Made by a program: the position numbers and the translations under genes. A stretch of 64,000 nucleotides of DNA from Acidobacteriota bacterium (GTDB lineage Bacteria; Acidobacteriota; Terriglobia; Acidiferrales; UBA7541), in the NCBI GenBank assembly GCA_021788095.1, contig JAJYLB010000001.1, forward strand, positions 184,779 to 248,778. The letters are read 5' to 3'. Below, piece by piece: positions 62,496-64,000 of this stretch. Position 1 is the stretch's first letter, and each line of letters starts with the position of its first letter. The notes under the pieces are model-generated. The model did no database searches, was not told the origin of the DNA, and worked only from the letters and a program-made list of their open reading frames with translations.

Positions 62496-62837
62496 ATGAC
62501 ACCAAAGGAGAAGCACGAAGAGGGAAAGAAGGTCGGCCCGGGCCCGGAGCGTGTTGAGGCGCCAGCGCCATCCCTCGGTAGGGGCACGCTGCAGCGTGCC
62601 CCTACGCATGTGGGCACGGCGCCCCCAGGCGCCGGCGATCTCGACCGGCAGCCCGAACTTGCCGCCGAGCTGCTCGAACCCGACCAAACCGTTGCTGCCA
62701 AGCGCGCCCGGTTTGGACGCAAGCCCCTATCCCGCTGGGAACGCGGCCTGCTTTGGGCGCTGCGAATCTACGTGGTGGCCATGCAGATCATCGTCGTCAT
62801 CACGGTGATTCGCGCCCTGCACGGCACGGGGAAATGA
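62496..62837 (+). CDS. Small single-span membrane protein containing an in-frame hairpin repeat
   Basis: 113 residues, start preceded by GGAGGAG. The N-terminal half is charged and low complexity (MTPKEKHEEGKKVGPGPERV). A perfect 11-bp hairpin repeat (62579-62604) is translated as LGRGTLQRAPT in its middle. One membrane helix follows near residues 84-107 (GLLWALRIYVVAMQIIVVIT). It lies 23 bases after the NRAMP-like gene and is probably cotranscribed with it. Function unknown. Confidence 0.65.
   Translation: MTPKEKHEEGKKVGPGPERVEAPAPSLGRGTLQRAPTHVGTAPPGAGDLDRQPELAAELLEPDQTVAAKRARFGRKPLSRWERGLLWALRIYVVAMQIIVVITVIRALHGTGK
62579..62604. repeat. TAGGGGCACGC hairpin inside coding sequence
   Basis: Perfect 11-bp arms TAGGGGCACGC / GCGTGCCCCTA around TGCA. 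Same family as 48042-48065, but here in frame inside a gene. Confidence 0.9.
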
Positions 62838-62862
62838 CGATCAGCGGGATCCCTCGCCGGGC

Positions 62863-62917
62863 TGTAGGGGCGGGCCTTGTGCCCGCCCCGGGGCGACCAC
62901 GAGGGTCGCCCCTACAT
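62863..62917. repeat. TGTAGGGGCG compound hairpin between convergent genes
   Basis: GGGGCGGGC-CTTGT-GCCCGCCCC (inner, starting near 62867) is followed by GGGGCGACC-ACGAG-GGTCGCCCC. The outer ends TGTAGGGGCG / CGCCCCTACA also pair. The second hairpin matches 10738-10762 downstream of glpX. Confidence 0.85.
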
Positions 62918-62922
62918 AAGGG

Positions 62923-63381
62923 TTACCGGACCTTTGCGAGTGCCTCGGCTACCTCGGCCACGTCCGGGGCCTGCGGAATTTCGTACTGCTTGAACCAAGC
63001 CAGTTTTCCCGCCTGATCCACGATCGCTATGGCCCGGCCGGTGATTCCTTTATCGGCCAGGTAAATCCCAAACTTCTCCGCAACCGACCCTCGCGGCTGG
63101 AAATCGGCCAGGAGCGGATAGCGGATGCCCAGCTTCTCGGCGAACGCCTTGTGCGACCACACGCTATCGACGCTGATGCCCAGCACCTGGGCGTTGAGCT
63201 TTTCGAATTTCTTCATGTCGCTCACGAAACACGCATGCTCGTTCGTGCAGACCGGGCTCCAATCGAGGGGATAGAAGACCAGCACGACGTTCTTGCCCCG
63301 GTAGTCCGCTAGGCGAACGTCTTTCTGGTCCTGGTTCTTCAGTGTAAAGTCCGGCGCAGGTTGGCCAACGGCAAGACTCAT
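62923..63381 (-). CDS. Peroxiredoxin (AhpC/TSA family, AhpE-like)
   Basis: 152-residue thiol peroxidase reducing H2O2 or organic peroxides. The peroxidatic cysteine is C45 in FYPLDWSPVCTNEHACF; the usual T-x-x-C threonine is a serine here. A second cysteine, C51, is close by. The rest (VLGISVDSVWSHKAFAEKLG, YPLLADFQPRGSVAEKFGIY, RAIAIVDQAGKLAWF) fits the 1-Cys/AhpE-like class. A perfect AAGGAGGT ribosome-binding site precedes the ATG. It converges with the NRAMP pair. Confidence 0.93.
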   Translation of the reverse strand: MSLAVGQPAPDFTLKNQDQKDVRLADYRGKNVVLVFYPLDWSPVCTNEHACFVSDMKKFEKLNAQVLGISVDSVWSHKAFAEKLGIRYPLLADFQPRGSVAEKFGIYLADKGITGRAIAIVDQAGKLAWFKQYEIPQAPDVAEVAEALAKVR

Positions 63382-64000
63382 AACGGCGAAACCTCCTTGG
63401 CAGATGGCGAGTTCACATTCGCGGCATTGATTCCCCGTGGCACGCCCATGCTACCGCAGCGCACGGGCCCCTGTCATGCCGGGGGCGGCCGCTCCTCCGC
63501 AGGGATGCGGCCTGCCCTGAGCAAGCGGAGCGAGCCGAACCAGTCTCCACGCCCGCCTTCGCACCCTGCCGCCCAAGGTCGTTGGCGGCGACAACTCATG
63601 AAAGTCAAGCAGATCGCCACATCCCGCGGGTAGCTTGGGTGCCTGCCCCGATTCTCTTGGTCGGTGCCCCATCCTTCCGGCGTCCCGAATCCCGTCCCGA
63701 AGGTTCGGGATTCGGGACGGGATTCGACACGGGATTTGCCGAAAGGATGGGCCGGGCCAAAGCGCCATGCCCCGAGATGCCCACCCTTGCGAACTGCGCA
63801 AGGGCGGGGCACCCAAACAACGCGCGGGATTTCGACGCCGTCACGGGATCCGATTGGCTAGCCCCGTGCGAGCGCGGTAGTAGCACGTCAGGCTTCAGAA
63901 TCTGTGTGGCAACTGGCATTTCCACAGTTTGTATTTTTCATAGATTCGCGCAAGTCGTTTGCGGACAACGCACGAAATTTGCGCCAGGGCTGTGGAATTC
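63382..64000. other. Repeat-rich right end, no gene
   Basis: About 620 bases without a supported gene. Most of the middle is the compound element at 63621-63830. The last 100 bases are less GC-rich and could be upstream of a gene beyond the window. Confidence 0.6.
63621..63830. repeat. MITE-like 210-bp element with imperfect 23-bp inverted ends and nested palindromes
   Basis: The left end (63621-63643, ATCCCGCGGGTAGCTTGGG and on) and the complement of the right end (63808-63830) match at 20 of 23 positions. Inside is a CCATCCTT.CCGGC / GCCG.AAGGATGG stem (about 63668-63751) whose loop holds TCCCGAAGGTTCGGGA (63695-63710) with flanking TTCGGGA/TCCCGAA words. The right part (63753-63857) is the inverted copy of 49546-49650. 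Confidence 0.8.

Overview
The window is high-GC bacterial chromosome from a Gram-negative organism, most likely a member of the Acidobacteriota. The reasons are an outer-membrane assembly set (BamA, Skp/OmpH, LolC/LolD, TonB), a futalosine-type menaquinone gene (mqnD), a very large secreted Asp-box/BNR-repeat protein, an Ig/YVTN-repeat lipoprotein, and intergenic DNA packed with small hairpin repeats. The phylum call is inference; no rRNA gene is present. I see no tRNA, rRNA, CRISPR array, prophage or intact insertion sequence.

Layout. 1-7.1 kb: a minus-strand run lpdA > lipB > E1alpha > E1beta > E2, a 2-oxoacid dehydrogenase complex with its own lipoate-attachment enzyme. 7.4-8.1 kb: a Phd/VapC-type toxin-antitoxin pair. 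8.3-16 kb: a HAD phosphatase, glpX (class II FBPase) and several secreted proteins of unknown function, separated by repeat-rich spacers. 16-24.8 kb, all minus strand: a TonB-like protein, rsmD, recG, aroK, and an ECF sigma / anti-sigma / DUF4097 group. 25.2-42.4 kb, plus strand: a BNR-repeat protein, lysS, lolC, lolD, clpC, bamA, a 1130-residue lipoprotein and skp, forming an envelope-biogenesis island. 42.8-49.5 kb: the classic rimP-nusA-infB-ylxP-rbfA-truB operon behind a terminator hairpin. 50-56.3 kb, minus strand: metH, mqnD, a GspG-like secreted protein and a receiver-like protein. 56.4-60.3 kb, plus strand: a glutaredoxin-like protein, cysM, a JAMM/Mec peptidase, a fused CysO-MoeB-rhodanese protein and a CDGSH iron-sulfur protein. 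60.4-63.4 kb: a DUF3467 protein, a divergent NRAMP-family transporter, a small membrane protein and a peroxiredoxin.

Two things stand out. First, the cysteine cluster has a sulfur-carrier (CysO-like) domain whose Gly-Gly end is internal, fused directly to its own activating enzyme and rhodanese and encoded next to a JAMM peptidase. The carrier would need proteolytic release, and the neighbouring peptidase is the obvious candidate. Second, a 16-bp palindrome, TCCCGAANNTTCGGGA, occurs about 16 times. It often sits exactly in the loop of unrelated host hairpins that also occur here without it, and occasionally lies inside coding sequence. This suggests a very small element that targets hairpin loops. 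Other hairpin families supply stop codons or sit inside genes, one has 12-bp perfect terminal inverted repeats, and one looks like a 210-bp MITE.
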